This document shows, one piece after another, positions 32,756 through 41,523 of a stretch of 49,203 nt of DNA. The stretch covers positions 1 to 49,203 of the forward strand of contig JAFIFJ010000140.1 in NCBI GenBank assembly GCA_020832085.1, in the 5' to 3' direction. This DNA comes from Gammaproteobacteria bacterium. GTDB lineage: Bacteria > Pseudomonadota > Gammaproteobacteria > Pseudomonadales > Azotimanducaceae. Made by a program: the position numbers and the translations under genes. Numbering within the stretch: the stretch's first letter is position 1; each line of letters opens with the position of its first letter. Under the pieces are notes generated by a model, which was not told where the DNA came from, made no database searches, and saw only the letters and a list, made by a program, of their open reading frames with translations.

Positions 32756-33684
32756 CAGTTCGCAGCCGACCAGCCCATGGCCGTCAACCCGGGAAAGACG
32801 TAGTGGTCCACCAGCAGGAATACGAACAGCAGCATGAGATAAAGCAGGGAGTAGCGGAAGGTTTCCATGGGTGCCCGCGGGTTCTTGCCGATGAGCAGGA
32901 CCACCGCCCAGTAGACGAACCCGGCACCGAGACCGATGGCCCCGGCCAGATAAAGCAGGCCGCTCATGCCGATGGCGAAGGGCATGAGGCTGACCGCCAC
33001 CAGGATCAGGGTATAGAACAGGATGTGCCACTTGGTGTACTGCTCGCCGTGGGTCACCGGCAGCATGGGCATGTCGATGGTGGCGTACTCGTCCTTGCGC
33101 TCGATGGCCAGGGCCCAGAAGTGGGGCGGCGTCCAGGCGAAGATGATCAGCACCAGCAGCAGGGCGCCCGGCTCGATGGTGCCGGTGACGGCCGTCCAGC
33201 CGAACAGGGGCGGCGCAGCGCCGAACAGGCCGCCGATGACGATGTTCTGCGGCGTGGCCCGCTTCAGGTACATGGTGTAGATGAAACCGTAGCCGACCCA
33301 GGATGCAAGATTCAGCCAGGCGGTGAGCGGATTGACGAAGACCACCAGAATGGCCATGCCGAGAATGCCGGTCACCGCGGCGAAGAGGATGCCCCGCGGC
33401 AGGGAGACGCGGCCCGTGGCCACGGGTCGGTTGCGGGTGCGCGCCATACGCGCATCAATGGACGCATCGGCAATGTGATTCACGGCTGCCGCGGAACCCG
33501 CCACCAGGGCGATGCCGAGGATGCCGAACAGGACCGGTGCCAGGGGCGGCAGCCCCGGGGTGGCCAGGAACGAGCCGACTGCCGCACACAGCAGCATCAG
33601 CATTACCACCCGCGGCTTGCACATCTGATAATAGTCACGCCAGGTCGCAGCAGGCGGACTGATCTCCGAAACTGTATCGCTCAT
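32755..33684 (-). CDS. ctaB: Protoheme IX farnesyltransferase (heme O synthase)
   Basis: A 309-residue UbiA-family prenyltransferase with about nine helices. The first aspartate-rich site reads NHIADASIDARMARTRNRP, with the family's NxxxDxxxD pattern. The second region has ERKDEYATIDMPMLPV. It adds a farnesyl group to protoheme IX to make heme O, which the neighbouring CtaA converts to heme A. Both ends overlap neighbours by one to four bases. Also called cyoE; ctaB is preferred here because the operon serves an aa3 oxidase. Confidence 0.95.
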   Translation of the reverse strand: MSDTVSEISPPAATWRDYYQMCKPRVVMLMLLCAAVGSFLATPGLPPLAPVLFGILGIALVAGSAAAVNHIADASIDARMARTRNRPVATGRVSLPRGILFAAVTGILGMAILVVFVNPLTAWLNLASWVGYGFIYTMYLKRATPQNIVIGGLFGAAPPLFGWTAVTGTIEPGALLLVLIIFAWTPPHFWALAIERKDEYATIDMPMLPVTHGEQYTKWHILFYTLILVAVSLMPFAIGMSGLLYLAGAIGLGAGFVYWAVVLLIGKNPRAPMETFRYSLLYLMLLFVFLLVDHYVFPGLTAMGWSAAN

Positions 33685-34718
33685 GCACCGATCCCGGTGG
33701 ACGTGCGCTCGGCGCGCACGCGATGGTTGACGGTCACCATGACCAGCAGCAGCAGGGCGGCGATCGCGTTATGGGCCGTGGCCACCAGCAGGGGCAGGCT
33801 GAAGACCACGTTGGCGATACCCAGCAGAAGCTGCAGCAGCAGGACAGCCGCAAGGGTAATGCCCAGGGGTGCCAACTGCCAACTGCGCGGCGCCCTCCAA
33901 AGCCGCCAGGCGATCACACCCAGCACTAACGCGACGGCAATGGCGCCCAGACGATGGGTCAGGTGGATGGCAATTCGGCCCTCGCTGTACATCAGGCCGC
34001 CTAAGTAGTTGGGACCCACCTCCTGCAGCAGATTGAAGCCATGGGCAAAATCGGCCTCGGGCCACCACTGGCCCTGGCAGGTGGGAAAGTCCGGGCAGGC
34101 CAGGGCCGCGTAGTTGGAGCTGACCCAGCCACCGAGGGCAATCTGGGCCACAAGCACCACGATTCCGGCAACCACCCAGGGTCGCAGTCGCGCCAGCTCC
34201 ATGGCCTGTTCGCCCACGGCAGCCTGACGCCGCCAGCCCAGCTGCAGCAGCAGCAGCCACAGCAGCGACAGGGTCAGGAAGCCTCCGAGCAGGTGGGCCG
34301 TGACCACCTGGGGCCAGAGCTTCAAGGTTACGGTCCAGGCGCCGAAGGCAGCCTGCAGGGTGACCACGGCGAGCAGCACGAAGGGCAGCAGCACCGGTTG
34401 ATCCTCGTGCTGTCGCCGCCGCCAGGCAAGGACCGCTAGGGCAAGGATGACCAGCCCCAGCATGCCGGCAAAGTAGCGATGGACCATTTCAGGCCAGGCC
34501 TTGTCCACCTCCACCGGCGCATCAGGAAAGCGCATCTGTGCCCTCTCGATACGCTCAGGACTCATGGGAATGCCGGCAAAGCCATAGCATCCCGGCCAGT
34601 CCGGACAGCCTAAGCCGGCGTCCACCAGCCGCGTCCAGGCGCCAAGCACGATGACCACCGCACACAAACCGATGGCGAAGGCGACGAAACGGAATCCGGG
34701 CTTGCGATCGCGAATCAA
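33681..34718 (-). CDS. ctaA: Heme A synthase, COX15/CtaA family
   Basis: A 345-residue protein with eight membrane helices arranged as two similar four-helix halves. Conserved histidines sit in MVHRYFAGMLG, TAHLLGG, HLTHRLGAIAV and ATAHNAIAAL. It oxidises the methyl group of heme O to the formyl group of heme A for the oxidase. The external loop carries a cysteine pair (AALACPDFPTC), as in CtaA of several bacteria. The start is TTG at 34718, with GAGGAGGAG about 8 bases upstream; this is the only start that keeps the full family N-terminus. Confidence 0.93.
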   Translation of the reverse strand: MIRDRKPGFRFVAFAIGLCAVVIVLGAWTRLVDAGLGCPDWPGCYGFAGIPMSPERIERAQMRFPDAPVEVDKAWPEMVHRYFAGMLGLVILALAVLAWRRRQHEDQPVLLPFVLLAVVTLQAAFGAWTVTLKLWPQVVTAHLLGGFLTLSLLWLLLLQLGWRRQAAVGEQAMELARLRPWVVAGIVVLVAQIALGGWVSSNYAALACPDFPTCQGQWWPEADFAHGFNLLQEVGPNYLGGLMYSEGRIAIHLTHRLGAIAVALVLGVIAWRLWRAPRSWQLAPLGITLAAVLLLQLLLGIANVVFSLPLLVATAHNAIAALLLLVMVTVNHRVRAERTSTGIGA

Positions 34719-34739
34719 GGTGTTCTCCTCCTCCCGGGC

Positions 34740-35402
34740 TCAACCGATGTTGGAGAGCCGCAGGAGCTGCTTGAGATCGGACAGCAGGTCTGGACCGATC
34801 TGATCAAGCCCGTGGTAGAGCACGACGTTCCCAAGTGGGTCCACCGTGAGGATACCCGAACCGACTGCGTCCGCGGCAGGGATGGGCTGTTGGCCACGCA
34901 GATTGCGGTCGGCAAGCGCCTCCTCGAGAAGGTCCGGCGGGCCATCTACGATATTCATCTCCGGCAATCGGGCCCGGACCGTTCCCCGCAGGCCCGGCGG
35001 AGATGCCGGGGTGATGACGGCGAAGCGGAGCAGACGGTCCGAATCCCGGCCGAGCAGGATGTGTACCTGCCGCAGCAGCTCCAGGGCTTCGATGCAGGAC
35101 TCGTCACAGTCCGCTCCGGTCACCACCAGCAGCCGCCAGCGCCGGCGTTCTCCCGGTACCAGCAGGGCACCGTCTTCCGCCACCAGGCCCAGGGCTTCCA
35201 GGTCTCCGGGAGGATCGATCAACCAGCCCCGGTTGGTCTGGGCGCCGGCCACCATCCATGACGCGCCAAAGTAGATGGCGACCGCCGCGGCCAGGGGCAG
35301 CAGCGACAGCGCGATCAGGCCGACCAGCAGCAGCCGATTGCGATTGCGTATCCGTGTGTCGACGGGCTTTGCCGCCGCGCCATCATCAGATCCGGTCTGC
35401 AT
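34740..35402 (-). CDS. Membrane-anchored thioredoxin-like protein with CxxxC, oxidase assembly locus
   Basis: A 220-residue protein with one N-terminal helix (LLLVGLIALSLLPLAAAVAIYF) and a periplasmic domain. A VVTGADCDESCIEALELL segment carries CxxxC at the place where SCO proteins have their copper-binding cysteines, and the end IGPDLLSDLKQLL fits a thioredoxin-like fold. A gene of this kind often lies between SURF1 and COX15 in gammaproteobacteria, with unknown function. I favour ATG 35402, with GGAG 9 bases upstream; ATG 35411 is the other option. It overlaps the end of the SURF1 gene. A second copper or thiol chaperone for CuA is my inference. Confidence 0.7.
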   Translation of the reverse strand: MQTGSDDGAAAKPVDTRIRNRNRLLLVGLIALSLLPLAAAVAIYFGASWMVAGAQTNRGWLIDPPGDLEALGLVAEDGALLVPGERRRWRLLVVTGADCDESCIEALELLRQVHILLGRDSDRLLRFAVITPASPPGLRGTVRARLPEMNIVDGPPDLLEEALADRNLRGQQPIPAADAVGSGILTVDPLGNVVLYHGLDQIGPDLLSDLKQLLRLSNIG

Positions 35403-36153
35403 GTTCGTCATCTCCGTTGGAGCCGTCCGTACGCCGAAACGACACCACGCACCAACCGATCACCAGGACCAGGCCAAGGCCCAGCCACTGCAGGGCATAG
35501 CCACGATGCCGTGCGGATGTCAGCCGCAGCGGTCGAAAGTTCCAGGTCTGCACGCCAGGACCGGCAGGGTCCGCCACCAGCACCCGCTCGAACAGGGGGC
35601 TGCCGAGGTCATCGGCGAGCGCGTCCAGGTCCACGCGCTGCACCCTCAAATCACCCTGCAGCTGCTCCAGGACCGGCCCAAACACGGCCGGCGCAGGCCG
35701 ATCCGGTGCCAGCTGGCCGGTGAGCACCACTCGTGTCGCGGGGAGGTGCACCTCTGGCAGCACAGAGCGGTCGACGTTTCCTGCCACCCAGCCGAGGTTG
35801 ACCAGCACCAGCCGGTCGAAGTCCGCCGCAGCAAAGGGCACGTGCAATTCGTAGCCGGCGCGACCGCGCCAGGTCCGGTTGTCGAGCCAGACCCGGGTGC
35901 CCGGAACAAAGTGCCCTTCCACGGATACCGGCAGCAGATCCACCGCGGCGCCGGCTTCCGCCATCGCCTCCGCCAGCGGCCGCGGCGGCAGGGCCTGCAT
36001 CTGCTCGAGGTGAGCCTCCTCGCCGGCCACCTCGGCGGCCCGGTTCCACTGCCAGAGGGAAAGTGCCAGCACCAGGGGCAGGAACGCCGCCACGAACAAC
36101 GACAGGCGCCAGGACGGCACGAACCGCAAACGGCTCTTCAAAGGGGATGCCAC
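35386..36153 (-). CDS. SURF1-family oxidase assembly protein
   Basis: A 255-residue protein with an N-terminal and a C-terminal membrane helix (LSLFVAAFLPLVLALSLWQW and YALQWLGLGLVLVIGWCVV) and a periplasmic domain between them, the standard SURF1 layout. The LWQWNRAAE motif after helix 1, RTWRGRAGYELHVPF and the LVNLGWVAG segment are family marks. SURF1 helps insert heme A into oxidase subunit I. The start is GTG at 36153. It is the first gene of the heme A/assembly operon and lies after ctaE, separated by the oppositely read DUF2909 gene. Confidence 0.9.
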   Translation of the reverse strand: MASPLKSRLRFVPSWRLSLFVAAFLPLVLALSLWQWNRAAEVAGEEAHLEQMQALPPRPLAEAMAEAGAAVDLLPVSVEGHFVPGTRVWLDNRTWRGRAGYELHVPFAAADFDRLVLVNLGWVAGNVDRSVLPEVHLPATRVVLTGQLAPDRPAPAVFGPVLEQLQGDLRVQRVDLDALADDLGSPLFERVLVADPAGPGVQTWNFRPLRLTSARHRGYALQWLGLGLVLVIGWCVVSFRRTDGSNGDDEHADRI

Positions 36154-36230
36154 GACTCACCGGGCATCCGCAGGAGGCGATGGGTTATACTCGATGGCTC
36201 TCTCACGGGCTCCCGAATCGGACCCTCTGC

Positions 36231-36449
36231 ATGCTCCTGAAGATTCTGATCGTCATCCTCTTCGTGGCCGTCCTGGTCAGTCTTTCCAGCGGCCTCGTGT
36301 TCCTGTTCAAGGATCAGGAGAGCGGACGCAAGCGGGTTCTCTATGCCCTCGGCACCCGGGTCTGTCTTGCGGCGGCTCTGCTCGGCCTGGTCTTCTACGG
36401 CCTCGTCAGCGGCGATCTCGGCATGGGCGCGCCGTGGCACGGTCAATGA
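36231..36449 (+). CDS. DUF2909-family twin-transmembrane protein
   Basis: A 72-residue protein with two hydrophobic helices (LLKILIVILFVAVLVSLSSGLVFLF and AALLGLVFYGLV) joined by a short polar loop KDQESGRKRV, the DUF2909 pattern. Such small genes are common at this exact place between ctaE and SURF1 in gammaproteobacteria and are read in the opposite direction. A TATACT hexamer at 36186-36191, 40 bases upstream, could be its -10. Its role is unknown; the location suggests a link to the oxidase. Confidence 0.8.
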   Translation: MLLKILIVILFVAVLVSLSSGLVFLFKDQESGRKRVLYALGTRVCLAAALLGLVFYGLVSGDLGMGAPWHGQ

Positions 36450-36468
36450 CCCGCCCGGCACCGCCTCA

Positions 36469-37392
36469 TCAGAACACGTAGACGAAGAGGAACAGCCCCA
36501 GCCACACCACGTCCACGAAGTGCCAGTACCAGGCCGTCGCTTCGAATCCGAAGTGATCCTCCTTGGTAAAGTGGCCCTTCAGACACCGCGCCAGCATCAC
36601 GATCAGCATGAACGTACCGAGCGTGACGTGGAAACCGTGGAAACCGGTGAGCAGGAAGAACGTCGAACCGTAGATGCCGGTGTTCAGCGTCAGGCCCAGA
36701 TCCCGGTAGGCGTGGACGTACTCGGCCATCTGCAGGATCAGGAAGAGAATGCCGAGTGCCACGGTGATGCCCAGCCAGAGGTTGAGCTTGGAGCGGTTGC
36801 CTTCCTTCAGCGCGGTGTGTGCTACGTGGATGGTCACGCTCGAAGTCAGCAGCACCACTGTGTTGTAGAACGGCAGGTAGGCCAGCCATTGGGTCAGCGG
36901 GGGAGCTGCCAGAGTCGCATCCGGGGTAGCCCACTGGGGGTGCGGATTGGTGCCAGCGTTCCAGTCGACGGTGAAGTCAGGCCACAGGTACTGACCGGTG
37001 ATGCCCTTCTCGCCCTCACCACCGAGCCATGGCAGCGCCAGGAAGCGAATGTAGAACAGCGCTCCGAAGAAGGCCGCGAAGAACATCACTTCAGAGAAGA
37101 TGAACCAGCCCATGCCCCAGACGTAGGAGCGCTTGACCTGGGCACTGTTCATGCCCCGATGGTTCTCTTCGATCACCGCTGCAAACCAGCGATAGAGCGC
37201 AATGGCAACCACGACGAAGCCGACGACGAACAGGAGTTCCTTGCCGTGGCCGCCAGTCTGAGCCGAGTTCATCCAGGCGCCGAGCCCATAGAGCATGACC
37301 CCGAGGCCGAACGCGAGCCATACCGGCAGTTTGCTTTCGCTCGGCACGTAGTAAGCCTCGTGACCGCCCGCTTCTTGCTGTGCCATCCCCAT
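36469..37392 (-). CDS. ctaE: Cytochrome c oxidase subunit III
   Basis: A 307-residue subunit III with seven helices. The family motifs are VWGMGWFIFSEVMFFAAFFGA and FLLTGFHGFHVTLG, with the membrane glutamate in the first. The end AWYWHFVDVVWLGLFLFVYVF is diagnostic. A long hydrophilic stretch between helices 3 and 4 (about residues 123-165) is typical of gammaproteobacterial members. It stabilises the catalytic core of the aa3 oxidase. ATG 37392 has GGAG 4 bases upstream; ATG 37386 is also possible. It is the last structural gene of the oxidase operon. Confidence 0.95.
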   Translation of the reverse strand: MGMAQQEAGGHEAYYVPSESKLPVWLAFGLGVMLYGLGAWMNSAQTGGHGKELLFVVGFVVVAIALYRWFAAVIEENHRGMNSAQVKRSYVWGMGWFIFSEVMFFAAFFGALFYIRFLALPWLGGEGEKGITGQYLWPDFTVDWNAGTNPHPQWATPDATLAAPPLTQWLAYLPFYNTVVLLTSSVTIHVAHTALKEGNRSKLNLWLGITVALGILFLILQMAEYVHAYRDLGLTLNTGIYGSTFFLLTGFHGFHVTLGTFMLIVMLARCLKGHFTKEDHFGFEATAWYWHFVDVVWLGLFLFVYVF

Positions 37393-37427
37393 TGTTCTCC
37401 GTTGCCGTCGGCGCCTTGGCTCCGACT

Positions 37428-38030
37428 TCAGCTACCCGCAGCGGTGCCCACGCTACCGTGGACGTTCCGCACCTGTTCCGTGATGTCAAACATCGTGTAC
37501 GAGAGCGATATCGTACGAATCGAGTCCGGCAGGTCGCGATCGACGATGAAGCGCATCGGCATTTCCACTGACTCGCCAGGCTGCAGAACCTGCTGCTCGA
37601 AACAGAAGCACTGGGTCTTGTGGAAGAACGCCGCGGCGCGCCCCGGTGCCACCGAAGGGATGGTCTGAGCCACCATGACCCGATCCGTGGGGTTGTGGGC
37701 GTAGAAGACCGCCTCGTGCATGCCACCCGATGTCACCCGCATTCCGCCCACATCGGAGCCGAAGCGCCAGGGCATGCCGGCGTTGACGTTGGTGACGAAA
37801 CGCACCTGGATTTCGCGGGATTCATCCGCCACCAGATCACTTTCCACATACTCGTACTGGCCTGCCGTCTTGCCGTTGAGCCCGGTGACTTCGCAGATGA
37901 CGTCGTAGATCGGCACCAGGGCAAAGGCAAACGCGAACATACCCACCGTGCCCAGGCCCAGCCGGGTGACGGTTCGCCGCGTGCGCGCGGCCGCTTCGGC
38001 CTGACGGTTCAAGGTTTCGGACTCAGTCAT
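37428..38030 (-). CDS. ctaG: Cytochrome c oxidase assembly protein CtaG/Cox11
   Basis: A 200-residue copper chaperone that delivers CuB to subunit I. One N-terminal helix (LGLGTVGMFAFAFALVPIYDVICEVTG) ends with the conserved YDVICEVTGLNG motif. The periplasmic beta-barrel domain carries the copper site CFCFEQQ. The MPMRFIVD and TISLSYTMFD strands are family typical. AAAGGAG lies 8 bases before the ATG at 38030. Its place between ctaD and ctaE is the usual proteobacterial order. Confidence 0.94.
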   Translation of the reverse strand: MTESETLNRQAEAAARTRRTVTRLGLGTVGMFAFAFALVPIYDVICEVTGLNGKTAGQYEYVESDLVADESREIQVRFVTNVNAGMPWRFGSDVGGMRVTSGGMHEAVFYAHNPTDRVMVAQTIPSVAPGRAAAFFHKTQCFCFEQQVLQPGESVEMPMRFIVDRDLPDSIRTISLSYTMFDITEQVRNVHGSVGTAAGS

Positions 38031-38096
38031 GCCAGGGACTCCTTTACCACCATGGCCCGTGCCGGCGGGATAGCTCGGCAGGGGCCCAAACAACCA

Positions 38097-39680
38097 TCAC
38101 TTCACCACGGGCGGCGTGGAGAAGGTGTGATAGGGCGCCGGTGAAGGCACCGTCCACTCGAGGCCTTCAGCCCCGTCCCAGACTCCGGCCGTAGCCTTCT
38201 GCCCACCACGAATGCACTTGATGACCAGATACAGGAACAGCAGCTGCGACAGGCCGAAGACGAAAGCGCCTACCGTCGACCAGGCGTTGAAGTTGGCGAA
38301 CTGCAGCGCGTAGTCGGGAATCCGCCGCGGCATGCCGGCCAGTCCCGAGAAGTGCATCGGGAAGAACGCGAGGTTCACACCGATGAACGACAGCCAGAAG
38401 TGCAGCTTGCCCAGCGCCTCGGAGTACATGAAGCCGGTCCACTTCGGCAGCCAGTAGTAGACCGCACAGAAGATGGAGAACAGGGCACCGGACACCAGCA
38501 CGTAGTGGAAGTGCGCCACCACGAAGTAGGTGTCGTGGTACTGGTAGTCCGCCGGAGCGATGGCCAGCATCACGCCGGAGAAACCGCCCACGGTGAACAG
38601 GAAGACGAAGGCCAGCGCGAACAGCATGGGCGTCTCGAAGGTCATCGAGCCCTGCCACATGGTGCTGATCCAGTTGAACACCTTCACGCCCGTGGGCACG
38701 GCGATGAGCATGGTCGCGTACATGAAGAACAGCTGTCCGGCCAGCGGCATGCCCACCGTGAACATGTGGTGGGCCCAGACGATGAACGACAGGAAGGCGA
38801 TGGACGACGTGGCATAGACCATGGAGTCATAGCCAAAGAGCCGCTTGCGGGAGAACGCAGGGATCACATGGGAGACGATCCCGAAAGCCGGCAGGATCAT
38901 GATGTAGACCTCGGGGTGCCCGAAGAACCAGAAGATGTGCTGGAACAGCACCGGGTCGCCACCGCCGGCTGCATCGAAGCAGCTGGTGCCGAAGTGGATG
39001 TCGAACAGCATCATGGTGACGGCACCTGCCAGCACCGGCATCACCGCGATCAGCAGGTAGGCGGTGATGAGCCAGGTCCAGACGAACATCGGCATCTTCA
39101 TGAGGGTCATGCCGGGTGCGCGCATGTTGAGGATGGTGGCGATGATGTTGATCGCGCCCATGATCGACGACGCCCCGAGCAGGTGGATGGCGAAGATCAT
39201 GAAGGTGACCGAGTCCGGCGCGTAGGTGGTCGACAATGGCGCGTACATGGTCCAGCCGAAATCAGGGCCGCCGCCTTCCATGAACAGCGTCGAGATCAGC
39301 ATCAGTGACGCGAAGGGCAGGATCCAGAACGACAGGTTGTTCATGCGCGGCAGCGCCATGTCCGGCGCGCCGACCATCATCGGCAGCATCCAGTTCGCCA
39401 GCCCCACGAAGGCCGGCATGATGGCGCCGAACACCATCACCAGGCCGTGCATGGTGGTCATCTGGTTGAAGAAATGCGGTTCCACGAAGGACTGTCCCGG
39501 CTGGAACAGCTCCGCGCGGATGACCAGCGCCATGACGCCGCCGGCCAAGAACATGATGAAGCTGAACCACAGGTACATCGAACCGATGTCCTTGTGGTTG
39601 GTGGTATAGAGCCAGCGGGTAATGCCTTTGGCCGGCCCGTGGTGATGATCATCGTGGTGGGCGTCGATGACGGCGCTCAT
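38097..39680 (-). CDS. ctaD: Cytochrome c oxidase subunit I (aa3 type, A1 class)
   Basis: A 527-residue heme-copper oxidase subunit I with twelve helices. Marks include TTNHKDIGSMYLWF, the HGLVMVFG histidine for low-spin heme, WFFGHPEVYIMILPAFG with the CuB histidine and the cross-linked tyrosine, WAHHMFTVG, and HDTYFVVAHFHYVL with the heme ligands. The glutamate in GHPEVY places it in the proton-pumping A1 class. The histidine-rich N-terminus (DAHHDDHHHG) is a common feature. The ATG at 39680 has AGGAAG directly upstream. It reduces O2 to water with electrons from cytochrome c. Confidence 0.97.
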   Translation of the reverse strand: MSAVIDAHHDDHHHGPAKGITRWLYTTNHKDIGSMYLWFSFIMFLAGGVMALVIRAELFQPGQSFVEPHFFNQMTTMHGLVMVFGAIMPAFVGLANWMLPMMVGAPDMALPRMNNLSFWILPFASLMLISTLFMEGGGPDFGWTMYAPLSTTYAPDSVTFMIFAIHLLGASSIMGAINIIATILNMRAPGMTLMKMPMFVWTWLITAYLLIAVMPVLAGAVTMMLFDIHFGTSCFDAAGGGDPVLFQHIFWFFGHPEVYIMILPAFGIVSHVIPAFSRKRLFGYDSMVYATSSIAFLSFIVWAHHMFTVGMPLAGQLFFMYATMLIAVPTGVKVFNWISTMWQGSMTFETPMLFALAFVFLFTVGGFSGVMLAIAPADYQYHDTYFVVAHFHYVLVSGALFSIFCAVYYWLPKWTGFMYSEALGKLHFWLSFIGVNLAFFPMHFSGLAGMPRRIPDYALQFANFNAWSTVGAFVFGLSQLLFLYLVIKCIRGGQKATAGVWDGAEGLEWTVPSPAPYHTFSTPPVVK

Positions 39681-39705
39681 CTTCCTGCACTCCTGGGTTC
39701 GCGAT

Positions 39706-40863
39706 TCACTGGGCTGCGGCGAAAGTGACGATGTCCTTGGGCTTGACCGGTTCGCTCCGCTCGGAAGCACCGGCTTTGCCGAAGGCATGACGCTGATAGT
39801 TCATCACCGATGCCATGTCCACCGGACTCAGCACCGGACCGAAGGCCTGCATGGCCGTACCTGCCCGCCCGTGATAGACCACCTCCATGTGCACATCGAA
39901 ATCACCCGTCATCATGGCGTTGCCGGCCAGTGCCGGGAACACCGGCGGGACGCCCTGGCCGTCGGCCTGATGGCAGCCGACGCAATGGGTCGAGTAGACC
40001 TCCTCACCCCGCGCAAGCAGCTCGGCCTCCGACCAGTCGCGCTCCATGAGCTGTTCTTCGAGGCGCGCGAGCTGCAGCTGCTCGGCATACCAGGCGTCAT
40101 ACTCGTCCTCGGGCAGGGCATGGACCACGATGGGCATGAAGCCGTGGTCGATGCCGCAGAGCTCCGCGCACTGGCCGCGGTAGATGCCGGGCTCCTCGAC
40201 GATGGTCCACATGTCATTGATGAAGCCGGGAATCGCATCGCGCTTGAGGGCGAAGTCCGGCACCCACCAGGCGTGGATGACGTCATTGGACGTCAGCAGG
40301 AAGCGCACCTTGCGGTTGATGGGGATCACCAGCGGATTGTCGACCTCCAGCAGATAGTTCTCGCCCTTCTCGGACAGGCCGAGGATCTGCTCCCGGGGCG
40401 TGGACAGGTTGGAGAAGAAGCTGATCTGCTCGTTGAGGTCGTCATCGAGGTATTTGTACTGCCAGCGCCACTGGTAGCCCCGCACCTCCACCACCATGTC
40501 CTCGCCACCGGAGTCGTACATCTGCACCAGAACGCTGGTGGCCGGAACGGCCATGCCGATGAGAATGCCCAGGGGAACCAGGGTCCAGACGATCTCCAAT
40601 TTAGTGCTCTCGTGGAAGGTCGCAGGCGTCACGCCCCGGGACTTCCGGTGCAGGATGATCGAGATCAGCATGGCACCGAACACCACGACACCGATGGCCA
40701 CACAGATCCAGAAGATCAGCATGTGCAGGTCGTAGATGGCGCGACTGATCTCCGTCACGCCTGGCGTCATGTTCCACCCGGAGGAAGCCGACGCCGGGAC
40801 GGCCAGGGCGACCACTGCGAGCAGCAGGAGCCCGCTGGGAACGAACCGGGTTGCGATGGTCAT
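39706..40863 (-). CDS. ctaC: Cytochrome c oxidase subunit II with fused cytochrome c domain (caa3-like)
   Basis: A 385-residue subunit II with a signal peptide, two helices and a cupredoxin domain. The CuA ligands are all present: H197, C232, E234, C236, H240 and M243 in CAELCGIDHGFM. A cytochrome c domain follows (about 283-365) with the heme site CVGCH at 294-298 and a likely methionine ligand at M338. The fusion means that subunit II can take electrons directly from another cytochrome c or a membrane donor. First gene of the oxidase operon; the long leader and promoter lie upstream. Confidence 0.95.
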   Translation of the reverse strand: MTIATRFVPSGLLLLAVVALAVPASASSGWNMTPGVTEISRAIYDLHMLIFWICVAIGVVVFGAMLISIILHRKSRGVTPATFHESTKLEIVWTLVPLGILIGMAVPATSVLVQMYDSGGEDMVVEVRGYQWRWQYKYLDDDLNEQISFFSNLSTPREQILGLSEKGENYLLEVDNPLVIPINRKVRFLLTSNDVIHAWWVPDFALKRDAIPGFINDMWTIVEEPGIYRGQCAELCGIDHGFMPIVVHALPEDEYDAWYAEQLQLARLEEQLMERDWSEAELLARGEEVYSTHCVGCHQADGQGVPPVFPALAGNAMMTGDFDVHMEVVYHGRAGTAMQAFGPVLSPVDMASVMNYQRHAFGKAGASERSEPVKPKDIVTFAAAQ

Positions 40864-41210
40864 TGCTGGACGACTCCGATTCTGGCCCGTCCCGCTCCGG
40901 CAGCGCATCAGGCGCAGGCCGGGCAGGAAGGGTCTGGACTACAAACCAGCGCGCGCCCAACCTGAACATGACAGGCGCGCGTCAATGTTTCGCCGAAAGC
41001 GGCGGCCGCCCGTGCGACCAATGCTGACAATGCAGATGGGCAGTGGATCGCAGGTGGCGAGAACGACGCTGCCGTCCCCGTTCGCGACGCCATGCATCGA
41101 CTGGAAGTGCCGTCAGGGTACTACCAGTTCACCCCTGCGCTGCTCCTGATCCTCCGGCGCCGACATCAGTCGACAACGGAACGCATCCCCGTAAAACCGG
41201 ACGCGGGCGG
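40864..41210 (-). other. Long untranslated leader of the oxidase operon
   Basis: About 340 bases lie between the promoter at 41211-41238 and the subunit II start at 40863. The short frames inside it look like chance frames (for instance a 61-residue alanine/serine-rich one at 40908-41093). I see no convincing gene, known riboswitch or strong hairpin. The length is unusual for an operon with such a strong promoter and may allow post-transcriptional control. Confidence 0.4.
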
Positions 41211-41238
41211 ATTATAGCAATCACCCGGGACAAAACAA
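41211..41238 (-). promoter_or_regulatory. Sigma-70 promoter with extended -10 for the oxidase operon
   Basis: Read on the minus strand, TTGTTT (41238-41233) is followed by a 16-base spacer and a perfect TATAAT (41216-41211), preceded by TGC to make an extended -10 (TGCTATAAT). It begins directly after the yheV stop codon at 41239 and points toward ctaC. This is the best promoter match that I saw in the window. Confidence 0.7.
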
Positions 41239-41523
41239 TTAAGAAACATCGGAATCGTTCGGACCGGAATCCCGGCGGCGGGCCTTGGGCGGGTGGAACA
41301 GCAAGGGCTGCCCCTTCATGGGCGGTGCTGTTCTCGGAGCGTCGAGCCGACCCTTGGGCAGCTCATCAGCCGGCGCTTCTTCGAGTACGTCACTGAAGCC
41401 GCAGGCCACGCAATCGCGGTGGGTGGCCCCTCCGAGGCTGAAGACCCGGATCCGGTCCTGAACCCCGCAGCGTGGACAGACGGCACCGGCGATGAAGCGC
41501 TTGGGCCCTGCCTGCGAGCTCAT
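41239..41523 (-). CDS. yheV: YheV-family zinc-ribbon protein
   Basis: A 94-residue protein with the YheV core KRFIAGAVCPRCG...DRIRV and RDCVACGFSD: two CxxC pairs that would bind one zinc. The rest is a polar, proline-rich tail longer than in E. coli. Function unknown. Its ATG overlaps the prlC stop (ATGA), the usual arrangement in many gammaproteobacteria, so it is the last gene of the tsaC-aroE-prlC-yheV set. Confidence 0.85.
   Translation of the reverse strand: MSSQAGPKRFIAGAVCPRCGVQDRIRVFSLGGATHRDCVACGFSDVLEEAPADELPKGRLDAPRTAPPMKGQPLLFHPPKARRRDSGPNDSDVS

Noticed and set aside
40908..41093. A small protein gene in the oxidase leader
   Set aside because: The 61-residue frame is Ala/Ser/Pro-rich, has no ribosome site that I can see and matches no family.
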